Below, piece after piece: positions 11,132 to 20,704 of a stretch of DNA of 64,000 nucleotides. Location of the stretch: positions 48,397,559 through 48,461,558 of the forward strand of contig OY754332.1 in the NCBI GenBank assembly GCA_963573305.1, read 5' to 3'. A model generated the notes under the pieces. The model did no database searches and was not told where the DNA came from. It saw nothing but the letters and a program-made list of their open reading frames with translations. This stretch comes from Pyrrhosoma nymphula (Eukaryota > Arthropoda > Insecta > Odonata > Coenagrionidae). Position numbers and translations under genes: made by a program. Within the stretch, counting starts at the first letter, position 1; the number at the start of each line of letters is the position of its first letter.

Positions 11132-11241
11132 TCTGAGTAATTGTTTAATGAATGCGGTCGTGTTCTATCATTGCCCGGAGTGGTCGTTTTTTTTGGTGCT
11201 TCGACCTTGCATGACATTCACAATCATGAGCTTAGACGTCT

Positions 11242-11795
11242 TTCCCCACTAGAGGTGGGAAAATTACCATAATTTTCATCTGGGGTAAATTACCACCGTA
11301 AATTACGGTAATTTTCGTAAATTACTGCAATTTTCCGTTATTTTTTAGTTTTAAGTATTTAACAGCAAATGTATGGTTAAATAAGAAAGCGAATAGCAAC
11401 AGGAAGGGAATAACGATGTTTGAACCATACCTAATACAACATTAATCTATTACAAATTTTTTAAATTGTAAAAAGAACTACGGCAGCAACATGCTATCTG
11501 GCTTTCTTTTGTCAAAGTATGAGACATTTTCAAGAAGAATATTCTAATGCATTACTCTATAATGTTATAATTTAAGTAAAATATTTCAAAAATGAGTTGT
11601 ACATGCCTCAATTTATTATTAAACACGTATGAAATGTGAACTTGGTTTAAAAGAAATTGTTGGGAATTTATCTGTATGAAAAATTATCTCAAATATCAGT
11701 AAATTATCTAGAAAATTACGGTAATTTTCAAGGGGTGCGGTAAATTATGAAAAATACCAAGGTAATTTTCAGAGTGGCACATCTCTACTCCCCGC
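11242..11795. mobile_element. hAT-like MITE with AAATTACCGTAATTT motifs
   Basis: The left end TAGAGGTGGGAAAATTACC (11250) matches, as reverse complement, the right end GGTAATTTTC...CACATCTCTA (to 11787). The 8-mers outside, TTCCCCAC and CTCCCCGC, agree at six of eight positions, so a decayed 8-bp duplication is likely. The 538-bp interior is AT-rich and repeats AAATTACGGTAATTTTC-like words. No coding sequence is seen. Confidence 0.6.
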
Positions 11796-11963
11796 TCTGC
11801 CGGACAGCAGCTAGTCAGCGACATAAGGTCCCAGATGGCACCAGTTTCCTTAAAATAATAGTATTCCAGGATCCTTCTGTCAATGCGAGTCAAGGAGTAA
11901 GATGCGTGGGTTCGCGTAAAATGGACACGCGTATGCGGCAGTGGGTTCGATCTCAATATATAT

Positions 11964-13607
11964 TGTAACCGGTCCATTTGGATCCAGTTACAAAAGGATA
12001 GGGATATATTCGAGGCAGAACACAATCTCCAGTGTCAATGAATTTACATGTTTGTAAGTAACATTTGAGTGAGCATGAGTCATATTTTTGCATGTTTAAG
12101 CGATGTTTTGTGCGTGTAAGCAATGCGTTAGTGTGAGCGAGCTTTTCCCCATCCCACTCCCACTACCCTTCCCCTGATATTTTGTGCGGGGCTAAGCAGA
12201 GACGGCGAAGAGTGACCTTCTTTCCCTTTTCCCCTAATTACCTGACGAGCACCGCGGGAGGCTACCCTAGCATTCGGAGACGGCCGGACACTAAGCATCT
12301 CCCCCTTCCACCCCATAGCCCCTGGCATGAACCGCATCAGCCCAGAGTCAAGTGGGCCCGGGGCTTCACGGATTGCGGGTGAAGTTGGTTCCCCTCCCCT
12401 CTCACCCCAACTGGGCCGAAACATATAAAATGCGAGGACCACTCGCTCTCGAGGTGGACTACTCGAAGCGGACTACTATGAGCAGAGTAATACAAAGGTT
12501 GCAGAGAATGTTGGAGGAGGAGATTGCTGTGGGTCCGCGACCAGAGAGGAAGGAGTGACAGCAGACAACGAAGGGTGGGCGATCCCCTGCGAGAGGCGAA
12601 GGCTGGGCCCGGAGGATTGATGGAAGGAAGGGACTTTGATGTAGGAGTAAAGAAGAAAAAGGCGTTGCGATCCAGCAAAGAAAGTGGGTCTGCATCCCGT
12701 ACCAGCAGCCTAGTCGCCTGCAGGAGGAGGAGACATTGTAGAGAGAGCTGCCCTGGAGATGTGGTGCCGACGAAAGTTGTGAAGTACAACCCACATTTGT
12801 GCCCATTCCTAATCACGATGAGTCCACCATTCCCCATAGAAGCATTCCTCATAGACGAATATACCAAGTGAAGCCCCCTAACCGTAAAATTTTATTATAC
12901 ACCCTTTTCCCTATCCCTTACAGTGTGCGTGAATGTACGAATTAACGTAAATTTCAGTAATGATTAGTGCAATCTGTGTGAAAGAAGAGAAGCACAGACA
13001 TTTGGAAGCTGCACTTACTCAAATTCTTGTTCTGTTTGTTAATTCTGAAAAAGGGAGTTTCATGGTTTTTTTAATGCCCGAAGGCTGATAACTAAATCGC
13101 TAAAACGAATAATCTTGCTTCAATAATTTTTTCTATATTTTTTTATGACATGTATTATCCCCCCCTCATCCCCTCAGTGTTACTGCCGATTAATTAATGT
13201 GTTTTGCACATTTCATTAGTGAATAAATCTGTCAAGGAGATCTGCTGTGACTGTTTTACCTCGAATCGCCCACCCTATCCACTCCCTGAACCCACCATTG
13301 CCCGCGTTAAAAATTTACCCAACCCCGAGAATATTTCGTGCTCTCCCAGGTAAGGTAACAGACGGAAACCATCCCCCTTTTTTTGTTTTCTTCCCCAGCC
13401 CCCAGGCCGAGGTTGCGGGCACACTCGTTCATTTTACTTTTTCCATTTTATCACGTCATTTCATTTATGTGGAAGGACGAGGTTGGCGCCCTAAAAAACT
13501 GCCCGTGCTCCTCGCCAGTTGATCACCCCCCACATTTATGACCACTTTCTCAGTCCAATCCTGTGACTGCTGTCACAACCTTAGTGAGAGAGGGTCAGCG
13601 GGTTACA
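11964..13607 (+). mobile_element. Solo LTR of a Ty3- or BEL-type retrotransposon (candidate)
   Basis: The segment starts TGTAACC and ends GGTTACA, the TG...CA inverted ends of LTRs, and is flanked by ATAT on both sides (low-complexity, so weak). It holds a TATA box (about 12423, CATATAAAATGCGAGG), followed by plausible leader sequence, and AATAAA near 13222, in LTR order (U3, R, U5). No primer-binding site follows and no gag or pol is nearby, so it would be a solo LTR. Several open frames inside (for example 12337-12867 minus) are GC-rich shadows and are not called as genes. The length, 1,644 bp, is long but within range. Confidence 0.55.
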
Positions 13608-13610
13608 ATA

Positions 13611-13676
<66 letters not shown>

Positions 13677-13808
13677 TATTGTAACCCGCTGACCCTCTCT
13701 CACTAAGGTTGTGACAGCAGTCACAGGATTGGACTGAGAAAGTGGTCATAAATGTGGGGGGTGATCAACTGGCGAGGAGCACGGGCAGTTTTTTAGGGCG
13801 CCAACCTC
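13479..13808. repeat. Perfect 330-bp palindrome centred on a TA tract
   Basis: The last 129 bp of the LTR (13479-13607) recur base for base as the reverse complement at 13680-13808. The 72-bp spacer is itself ATATGAATATA, (TA)n, TATATTCATAT. No mismatch was seen by eye. Perfect identity implies recent origin, gene-conversion upkeep, or an assembly or strand-switch artefact. Confidence 0.9.
13618..13672. repeat. TA microsatellite at the palindrome centre
   Basis: An uninterrupted TA tract of about 27 units, able to extrude as a cruciform together with its flanking arms. Confidence 0.9.

Positions 13809-13855
<47 letters not shown>
13809..13855. repeat. TA microsatellite bordering the Penelope element
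   Basis: About 23 TA units with one TG. It separates the palindrome from the 5' end of the Penelope coding region. A second TA-rich tract (about 15769-15830) lies at the 3' side. Confidence 0.9.
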
Positions 13856-13856
<1 letters not shown>

Positions 13857-13858
<2 letters not shown>

Positions 13859-15251
13859 TCTTCGCAGCCTCCAAATCTCCCCCCATTGCAACATATTAAT
13901 GGCCACAATTGACGTAACCTCCCTTTATACCTCCATTCCCCACAGCGAAGGCCTCAATGCACTGAAACACTTTCTTTCCCTCCGCCCCACCCCCCACGTC
14001 CCTTCCTCTGACTTCCTCCTAAATCTTTCCCAACATGTCCTAGAAAAAAATGCCTTCTCCTTCAGAGACCAAATCTTCCTGCAAACGAAGGGCACAGCAA
14101 TGGGTACGAGAATGGCTCCTTCGTACGCTAATCTTTTTATGGGTCTGCTGGAGGACAATTTTCTATCTTCCCGGTCCCTCAAACCCCTATTTTGGGTTCG
14201 TTTTATCGATGACATTTTTCTCATCTGGACGCACGGTCCTCAAACCTTGTCCACCTTCCTTTCCGATCTCAATTCCTCTTTTTCTGTCTCATTCACCTTT
14301 ACCACTTCCAGCACCCACATTACCTTCCTAGATACCGATATTTCTCTATGTGATAACAAATTCCTAACCTCCCTACATATCAAACCCACTAACCGTCAAC
14401 AATATCTTCATTTTGACAGCTGCCACCCTTACCATACCAAACGTTCCATTCCTTTCTCCCTTTCTATTCGCGCGCACCGTATCTGTAACTCTTAAATTGC
14501 TCTCGACCACCACCTTAGCAACTTAAAAACTGCTCTCCTTAAACGCGGCTACCCCTCCCCTCTCCTTGATCGCCGCATCCTACCCTCCACCACCCCTTAT
14601 ACTCCTCGCCCTAGATCATCCACCACCAAACCTCCATTGAACCTTTGCACCACATTCCTTCCGGGGCTTCACCAAGTTAACCTCATCCTCAAGTCACTTT
14701 TCCCCATTTTGAGCGACAGCCCACTCACCTCCGACTTAATCCCCAAATGTCCTACCATTACTTACAAAAGACCGGCCAACCTCAACAATATTCTACGCCC
14801 CCACCAATCCCGTCCCACTTTGATCCCTCCTGAAATCCCCGGTACCTTTCCCTGCCATAGACCTCGTTGCAAAACCTGCCCTTTAATATGTAATCTCTCT
14901 TCTTTCCACAGTCCCAACAACCCCACCCCATTTCCTATATCTTCCCACGGCAGCTGCACTACCTTTAACGTGGTATACCTTCTGCAGTGTAAGGTCTGCC
15001 CTTCCTTTTACATCGGCGAGACCTGCAATCCCCTGTCCATCAGAATAAACGGACACCGAGCCGCCCCGCCCAACTTCCCAGTCCCAAAACACGCCTCCAC
15101 TCATAACCTCAAATTCGACTCTTGCTTCCGTCTCACCATCCTCCACGCCCTCCCCGCCGACGCTTCGAACACACAACTCAGGAACACTGAGCTTTCTATT
15201 ATTTGGTTTTGTCGCGCCTTTTCCCCTCCCGGTCTTAACATCATGCACTGA
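13857..15251 (+). pseudogene. Penelope reverse transcriptase - GIY-YIG protein with one internal stop
   Basis: One frame, broken only by TAA at 14493-14495, encodes the polymerase that copies element RNA and the endonuclease that nicks target DNA. Reverse-transcriptase blocks: IDVTSLYTSIPHSEGL, TKGTAMGTRMAPSYANLFM and FIDDIFLIW (the catalytic DD pair), then FLDTDISL and HFDSCHPYHTKRSIPFS, which are Penelope-specific. After the stop the same frame goes on through KTALLKRGYP and the linker motif CHRPRCKTCP. It ends with NVVYLLQCKVCPSFYIGETC and RINGHR, the GIY-YIG nuclease core (YIGE and the Arg-Asn-His region). The single stop suggests recent inactivation, or less likely readthrough. No start codon is assigned because the 5' end is cut at the TA tract. 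Confidence 0.9.
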
Positions 15252-15300
15252 ATTTTTGTCCATTTACTTTCTCCCTCCTCCTCCGACGCCTTTTATTCTC

Positions 15301-15600
15301 CTCCCCCACCCCCTCCCAACTTAGCAACTTTGTTGCATTCCTCTAAACAGCCAGGCGCAATTCCCTACTTTGTTGCATCATCATCCCCCCCTTTAAACAT
15401 CCAGGTGCGACACCACGTGACCTTTCCCGTCCCTCTTACACTCCCCCACCCCCTCCCAACTTAGCAACTTTGTTGCAGTCTTTTAGACAGCCAGGTTCAA
15501 TTCTCAACTCATCCCAGTTCACCCACACCCCTCCCTACTTTGTTGCACTCCCCCCTAGACATATAGGTGCGACACCAGTGCCCATCCCCGTCCCCCCTCC
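15301..15600 (+). repeat. 140-bp tandem repeat in the Penelope 3'UTR
   Basis: Two units begin CTCCCCCACCCCCTCCCAAC at 15301 and 15441. Each unit holds two sub-repeats starting CTTTGTTGCA (15328, 15368, 15468, 15538). Each sub-repeat then has an ACAGCCAGG- or ACATCCAGG-like word and a C-rich part. Confidence 0.8.
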
Positions 15601-15680
15601 CCTATACCACAACTTCCCCTCACTTCCCTTCTTTCCCCGCTTCCCTTCCCCTACCTTGGAGCGGTAATTCTCAATTTTCT

Positions 15681-15719
15681 ACAGCTGAAGAAGGGCCTAC
15701 ATGCCCGAAACGTCCAGTA
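15681..15719 (+). ncRNA. Hammerhead-ribozyme-like motif of the Penelope element
   Basis: CTGAAGA, then a GGGC/GCCC stem with a six-base loop, then GAAA and CGTC (15685-15714) match the hammerhead core C-U-G-A-N-G-A, stem II, G-A-A-A and a U-H cleavage site. Stem III would be only A-C/G-U, as in the minimal hammerheads described for Penelope-like elements (established knowledge), which may need dimers to cut. Flanking TACAG and CAGTA form a stem I with one mismatch. Activity is untested. Confidence 0.7.
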
Positions 15720-15770
15720 AGTCCTCTCTCTCTTTTTACTTTTCTTTCCCCACCCCCTGTCAAGTGTTTT

Positions 15771-15801
<31 letters not shown>

Positions 15802-15829
15802 TTATACACATGTTATATATATAATTGTA

Positions 15830-16315
15830 AAGAAGTTAGTGGAGTTAAGTTATTGTAAGTTACGGGCAAAATTATGCTGTTTGTTATTAAATTTTGGAGA
15901 TTTTTTAATAAATAATTTGTATTTTTAATTGAATGTAATGACTGCAAAGATTATATGTAAAACTGTAAATTATTTATATTCGATGTAATTTTTAATAAAT
16001 ATTAGTAAAATGATTTTTTTTTTCAATAAAATTTCATAATTAAAAAGCGTGCTTCCCAAAAATATGGTAAATATAGTCAAAGGTTGTGTTTTAAGATTTT
16101 TCATAACTATACTCCATTACAAATTATCTTCTTGAAAGCTTACAAAACATTGGCACACTATTCACCCACCCAGCAGAAAATATGCTCAAAAAATTGAAAC
16201 GAAAAGTAATACTGTAAAAAAAATTAAGATTGATGCATACTGAGCAGGATGGGTACGAAATAATCAGCATTTATTGCGGGGTAGTTATGAAAAGTTTTGA
16301 GGTATTTCCTGTACT
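15830..16315. other. AT-rich spacer between Penelope and piggyBac
   Basis: Very AT-rich, with short AATAAA-like words, and no gene or repeat recognised. Confidence 0.5.
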
Positions 16316-18928
16316 TTAACCCTCTCCCTACCAAAGTGTAAATACCTCGATCAGCACTCCTTCCTAACCCGCCCGAAACCGGCCGCTGGTTTTTAAAGCA
16401 CTCCTGCATAACCCGCCCGAAACCGGCCGACCTGCCGTGGAATGCTAAGGGCGATCTTCTACGCCTTATAAGCATCTGCTTCCTCTTCCACTTGTTTATC
16501 TTTGCCAACTCAAGCATCCTTCATATCTCCCGATCCTCAGAGACGAAGCAGAGCCTCGTTATATCTGTCACCATACATGCCGAAGGTCCATAATAAAGCA
16601 AAGTAAAACCCCATATATCTTTCAAATTGCACCCAAGGTCTCCTGGCTCACTTATTATCTCCAGGGAGGTTATTAGAGAAGATTCTCGAGTCATCCAAGA
16701 AGTCGTTATTGTTTTGGGGCCCAGTTTGAAGAGAAGTGGTGAACGATGTATTCTCGACTGAATGAATGGGTATCGTTCATGGGTCACAAATGAAAGATAA
16801 AGATACAGACCTCCTCTGGCTGGCCAAGGAGTAGCTCTCATCCACAGTGAGAATATTTATCCTTCGGTGGTCTCCACCACATCCTCCCTCGGCCTTTCTT
16901 ATCCCTAATGGCAAGGAGATAGAGCACCGCCCAAAGAAAAAAATATCTTCCCAAAGACCCTCAGTTTTGACCATGACTTCTTTGAGAGAGGATGCTATTG
17001 CAGAGGAGGTGAACAGAGTTGATTTTTCAAGTGATTCAGATAGTTCAAGTTCTTTAAGTTCGGGAGAGTTCAGTGATAGTGACGATTCAAGTGAATATGG
17101 ATCGGGAGGTGAAGTTGCCCCGAATGCGAGTGATACCCAAGCTAAGGTTCAGTTGCAAGACGATTGGAGTGATAATTTAATTTTTAAAGAGCCTTGTGAT
17201 TTCAAAGAAGAAATGGGGCCTACTCATGATTTGGCTGTTGGCAGTGATGAGTTTTCTTTTCTAAAATACATGTTAAGTGGAGAAGGTCTTATTTTTAGAA
17301 TTGTCGAGAATACGAATTAAGTACGCAGAACATCTCCAACGTTCCACAGGAAAGATTGACAGAGAGTGGGTAGACGTTACATACGACGAAATGGTGGCCT
17401 ACATCGGAATACTTGAGTACATGGGAATATTTGATTTGCCAGAAAGCAGGGATTACTGGCATAGTCAAGATATTGACTGCACAATAGTCCAAAATTGTAT
17501 GACCTTTGGTAGATTCACAAAAATTTCTAAATATTTCCATATAAGTAATATAACTCAGGAAAAAAAGCAAGGAGAGGAGGGTTTTGATGTGTTGCAAAAA
17601 ATAAGACCAGTTCTTCATTTTGTGGACTCTTTCCACAAAAAGTATAAACCAGGTCGAGAGTTAAGCGTTGACGAAGCAATGGTTGCTTTTAAAGGACGTC
17701 ATTACATAAAACAGTACATTCAAGGAAAGCCAACGAAGTGGGGATTTAAAGTATGGGTACTAGCAACTTATCATGGTTACGTTCTTCAGGGGAATATGTA
17801 CTTGGGGAAAAAAGAAAGAAGGAACCGTGAAATGTTTCTTGGGACTCAGGTGGTGATGAACTTACTCGATCACCATTTTGGAAAACATCATCATGTGTAT
17901 TTTGATAGCTTTTTTCAAGTGTGGGATTAATGAAATTGTTACATACGAAAAACACTTATGCATGTGCTACTACAAGACCTTCTCGAAGAGAATGGCCCGT
18001 AGAACTAAAATATCCAAAGAAACTAAAGCTCCAAAGAGGTCAAAGTAGAAGTTTGCAGAGTGGGCTACAGTTTGGCACGATAATCGGGATATTTGTGTCC
18101 TTCAAACAAATGTTGATCCCAACAAGAACGTAGAGGTCCCAAGAAAAATAGGGAAAGGAAACAAAAAAATTATGGTATAGTGTCCTCAGTCAATTGCATC
18201 TTATACAAAATACATGGGCGGGGTTGATAGAGCTGATCAGAGAAGGTGCTATTACGGTGTCGGAAGAAAAACAAAGAAATGGTGGAAGTATTTATTTGCC
18301 TTTATTTTTAATACGGCCATTGTAAACAGTTTTATTCCGTACAAGGAAAGTAATTCACCTCCAAGTACAAGACACGGCGTGACACAGAAAAATTTCCGTT
18401 TGGCTCTGTATAAACAAATGATAGGGAAGTTCTCCTCCCGCAAAATATTAGGGCGTAAAAGAAGCCTTCCTGTGGCAAATTTTTCACATAGACAGCAACA
18501 TATTCTTGCAAAGATCGAAGGAAGAAAAAAAGTGTGTGCCTACTGCAGCTCAAAGAAAAGAAGAACCTCAGCTGGACGGAGCATTGAAACATCATGGAAG
18601 TGCCGTAGCTGCGAATTACCAATGTGCAAATTAGATTGTTTTATCCGGTATTACCAAGACAACGGAGTGGACGTAGGAAATTAAAAACCCACTGAGGTAA
18701 GATAATATAATTTCTATAAATCGATGCATGACAAATACATTAACATATTTAAAAATAAAATACTTGATTGGATGGTGAGTTATTTTAGGTTTAATGGACC
18801 GACATTCATAAGCATCTCATGGCGCTGAAAAATAGGTCTAACTCTGGGGCAGAAGGGTATTTAAATTTCGTGCGTGGCGGAGAATTTTCTGCGGCCGGTT
18901 TCGGGAGGGTTAGGAAGGAAAGGGTTAA
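16316..18928 (+). mobile_element. piggyBac element with TTAA ends
   Basis: TTAA at 16316-16319 is followed by CCCTCTCCCTACC. On the right, GGAAGGAAAGGG is followed by TTAA at 18925-18928. TTAA duplication is diagnostic of piggyBac. A 28-nt block (CCTTCCTAACCC...CGAAACCGGCCGC) lies at 16359-16386 and, inverted with one mismatch, at 18892-18919. A partial third copy lies at 16409-16429. The element is about 2.6 kb and holds one broken transposase. A second GAAAGGG-TTAA at 19181-19190 is an alternative right end but lacks the inverted block. Confidence 0.85.
16973..18684 (+). pseudogene. piggyBac transposase (DDE_Tnp_1_7), frameshifted
   Basis: The likely start is ATG 16973, followed by an acidic Ser/Asp-rich N-terminus usual in this family. 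The domain then runs through YDEMVAYIGILEYMG, RFTKISKYFHISN and ELSVDEAMVAFKGR (first catalytic Asp), HVYFDSFF (second Asp) and MGGVDRADQ (third Asp). It ends in a Cys-rich zinc finger, CAYCSSKKRR...CRSCELPMCKLDCF (18535-18640). All three catalytic Asp residues are visible. Breaks: a one-base shift near 17317, another near 17915, a third near 18060-18100, and a TAG at 18176-18178. The enzyme cuts and pastes the element at TTAA; this copy cannot make it. Confidence 0.9.
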
Positions 18929-20270
18929 GCAAAAAAATAAAATAATTGGAAGCGAAAACAATGATTTAAGGGGCAGTAATACTACTGAGCATAACACACA
19001 TCAGGCTCTAATGAATGACTGATGAGGAAAATTCTCAATTGTTAAAAAAAATTTTTACTACCCTTTTTTAGATTTTCATAATTTATTGAAGGATATATGT
19101 TTATTAATTGATGAATTAGTAAAAAACCAAAAAAACTACATTCAGTCAGGGGGAAGACAACAAATAAAGGCTTAGTGTTGAAAGGGTTAAGACTTGGGTA
19201 ATAGAGTGAATCCAAAGAGAAAAGTTGCAACCATTGGCGACACAGCTTGTAGAATCAAATTTTTGGGCATCTGATGGAATCTGGGTCAGCTGATTGGCAG
19301 CTGGGCATACAATCCAGTTACTTTGTTGATACAATACTGACTCACATTCGTCAACTGACAGGCAGATATAAAGTTAGAAATTATGCAGCAATAACGAAAA
19401 TAAAGTTTGACCAATAATTTAGTTTTTTAATATAACCTATCAATCACGGGAAATAAAATCATACAGCATTTACATTAATTGGGAACAATGCCATTGTTTT
19501 GTTACAAGATACTTAATTTATAATAATTGCCCTATTCAGGAATATCGATTAGCCCCTCCAGCATGCACAATGCAGCATATGCATCCACCTTTTATTACAA
19601 AATTTTTTAGAGCTCACGCTCTGTTTTTTTCTGCATTTAGGAAGTGTATGTGTAAATTAGTGATGCTTGCTTTCGTTCAGCAGTACATTACTGCCTCTAC
19701 CTATGCGTTAGGATTTTCTTCTTATTTTTTCTCTTCTCCGTCATGCGGCACCAGGCCAAGTCGCTTAGTCTCCGAGTTATGAGCTTTTGGAGAGGGTATC
19801 CCCTATAGATATATAAAATGCTGATGCTCTCTACTTTCCTTCATTGCTATCTGCAGTTTCTTGTCACTGCTTTAATTTTTTTCCTATCTCATCATTGCTC
19901 AGCTTTCTCAAGGTTGGTCATTCAAGCTGTCTCAATGTTTCTTGACGCCTACAATAACATTAGCATTTTTTCGATCCTGAGACCATCTCAACTGGGAACC
20001 CCTCTTTAACTCGCCATGGTTTCTCGCTCATGTAAGTTGTCCACATATGAAATACTCGGTATTTTAAAAGAAAACAGTGTAATTAGTTCAGATTCAAATG
20101 GCTACATTATCAATTCTAGTTCTGAAAAGAGAGTAAGTTCACCGTTTGCCAAGTACGCAAGGCTGCATTGAGATTGAGAGAGAAGATTTTCATAGTTTTA
20201 CCACGAAGTGGTACTACCATCAGTGGTACTAACATTGGTGAGCAGTAAGTCAGGGCAGGGGAGGAAAACA
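18929..20270. other. Non-coding stretch after piggyBac
   Basis: No coding exon or complete element was recognised. It contains the extra TTAA end-like word at 19181-19190. Open frames here (for example 19570-19782) have no recognisable content. Confidence 0.45.
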
Positions 20271-20345
20271 ACTACAGCAGACTCTCGTTAGCACGTTCTT
20301 GAAGGGCCCCAGGATTCTGAACGTGGTAACCAGGAAAACGTGCAA
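20271..20345 (+). repeat. Pogo/Tigger terminal fragment
   Basis: CTACAGCAGACTCTCGTTAG and the following bases up to GTAACCAGGAAAACGTGC match the terminal region of the Tigger-type element at 9188. No partner terminus was found. Confidence 0.55.
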
Positions 20346-20461
20346 AACAGGGTAGGCATTCCATGGAAAGTCAAATACGTACTGGTTGGTTGCATAACTT
20401 GCAGGTGAATGTTATCCTGCCACTCAATAAAATAAAGTAGCCAAACTAGATATAATAGAGC

Positions 20462-20704
20462 TATCTAATCTTAACATTATCTAAGGTTTCAGGAGTGATG
20501 GAGTGGAAACGGAACATAACTGCACTGAGCAACTTCCAGGGTGATAGCATTTACTACACGACCGGTTTCGCTTTTTACAGCATCTTCAGGTGTTTTACTT
20601 CTAATTGCTTCACCTGAAGATGCTGTAAATAGTGAATCTGGTCGTGTAATAAATGCTATCACAGTGGAAGATACTCAATTTCATTAAGTACAGTTATCTA
20701 ATCT
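20462..20704. mobile_element. Small foldback element with hammerhead motifs and a 10-bp duplication
   Basis: The 10-mer TATCTAATCT flanks the unit at 20462-20471 and 20695-20704. The 223-bp interior is a long inverted repeat with arms about 20510-20590 and 20611-20690. Each arm carries a hammerhead-like core: minus strand, CCTGAAGATGC...GCGAAACCGGTCGTG (around 20590-20556); plus strand, CACCTGAAGATGC...GGTCGTGTAA (20611-20649), in which the GAAA is changed. No protein is encoded. It is read as a non-autonomous Penelope-type derivative. Confidence 0.7.
20540..20600 (-). ncRNA. Hammerhead-ribozyme-like core in the foldback
   Basis: On the minus strand CTGAAGA is followed by TGCT...AGCG (stem II), then GAAA, CCGG and TC. 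Stem III is A-C-C/G-G-U. Flanking ACAC and GTGT form stem I. All core positions look intact. Confidence 0.6.

Larger units (their letters stand above)
13857..15768 (+). mobile_element. 5'-truncated Penelope-like retroelement
   Basis: A Penelope-like element encoding a reverse transcriptase joined to a GIY-YIG endonuclease lies between two TA tracts. Order: reverse transcriptase (to about 14495), linker, Cys-rich motif, GIY-YIG (to about 15250), a C-rich 3'UTR with 140-bp repeats (15301-15600), and a hammerhead-like motif (15681-15719). The N-terminal part of the usual reverse transcriptase is missing. No target duplication can be judged because both flanks are TA repeats. Confidence 0.9.

Noticed and set aside
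12128..12871. Several overlapping open frames of 66-176 codons on both strands
   Set aside because: All frames are open at once because the DNA is GC-rich and low in stops. They lie inside the candidate LTR and show no domain.
18929..19190. Extended piggyBac right end at 19186
   Set aside because: It has the GGG-TTAA tip but lacks the inverted AACCGGCCG block found at the 18924 end.
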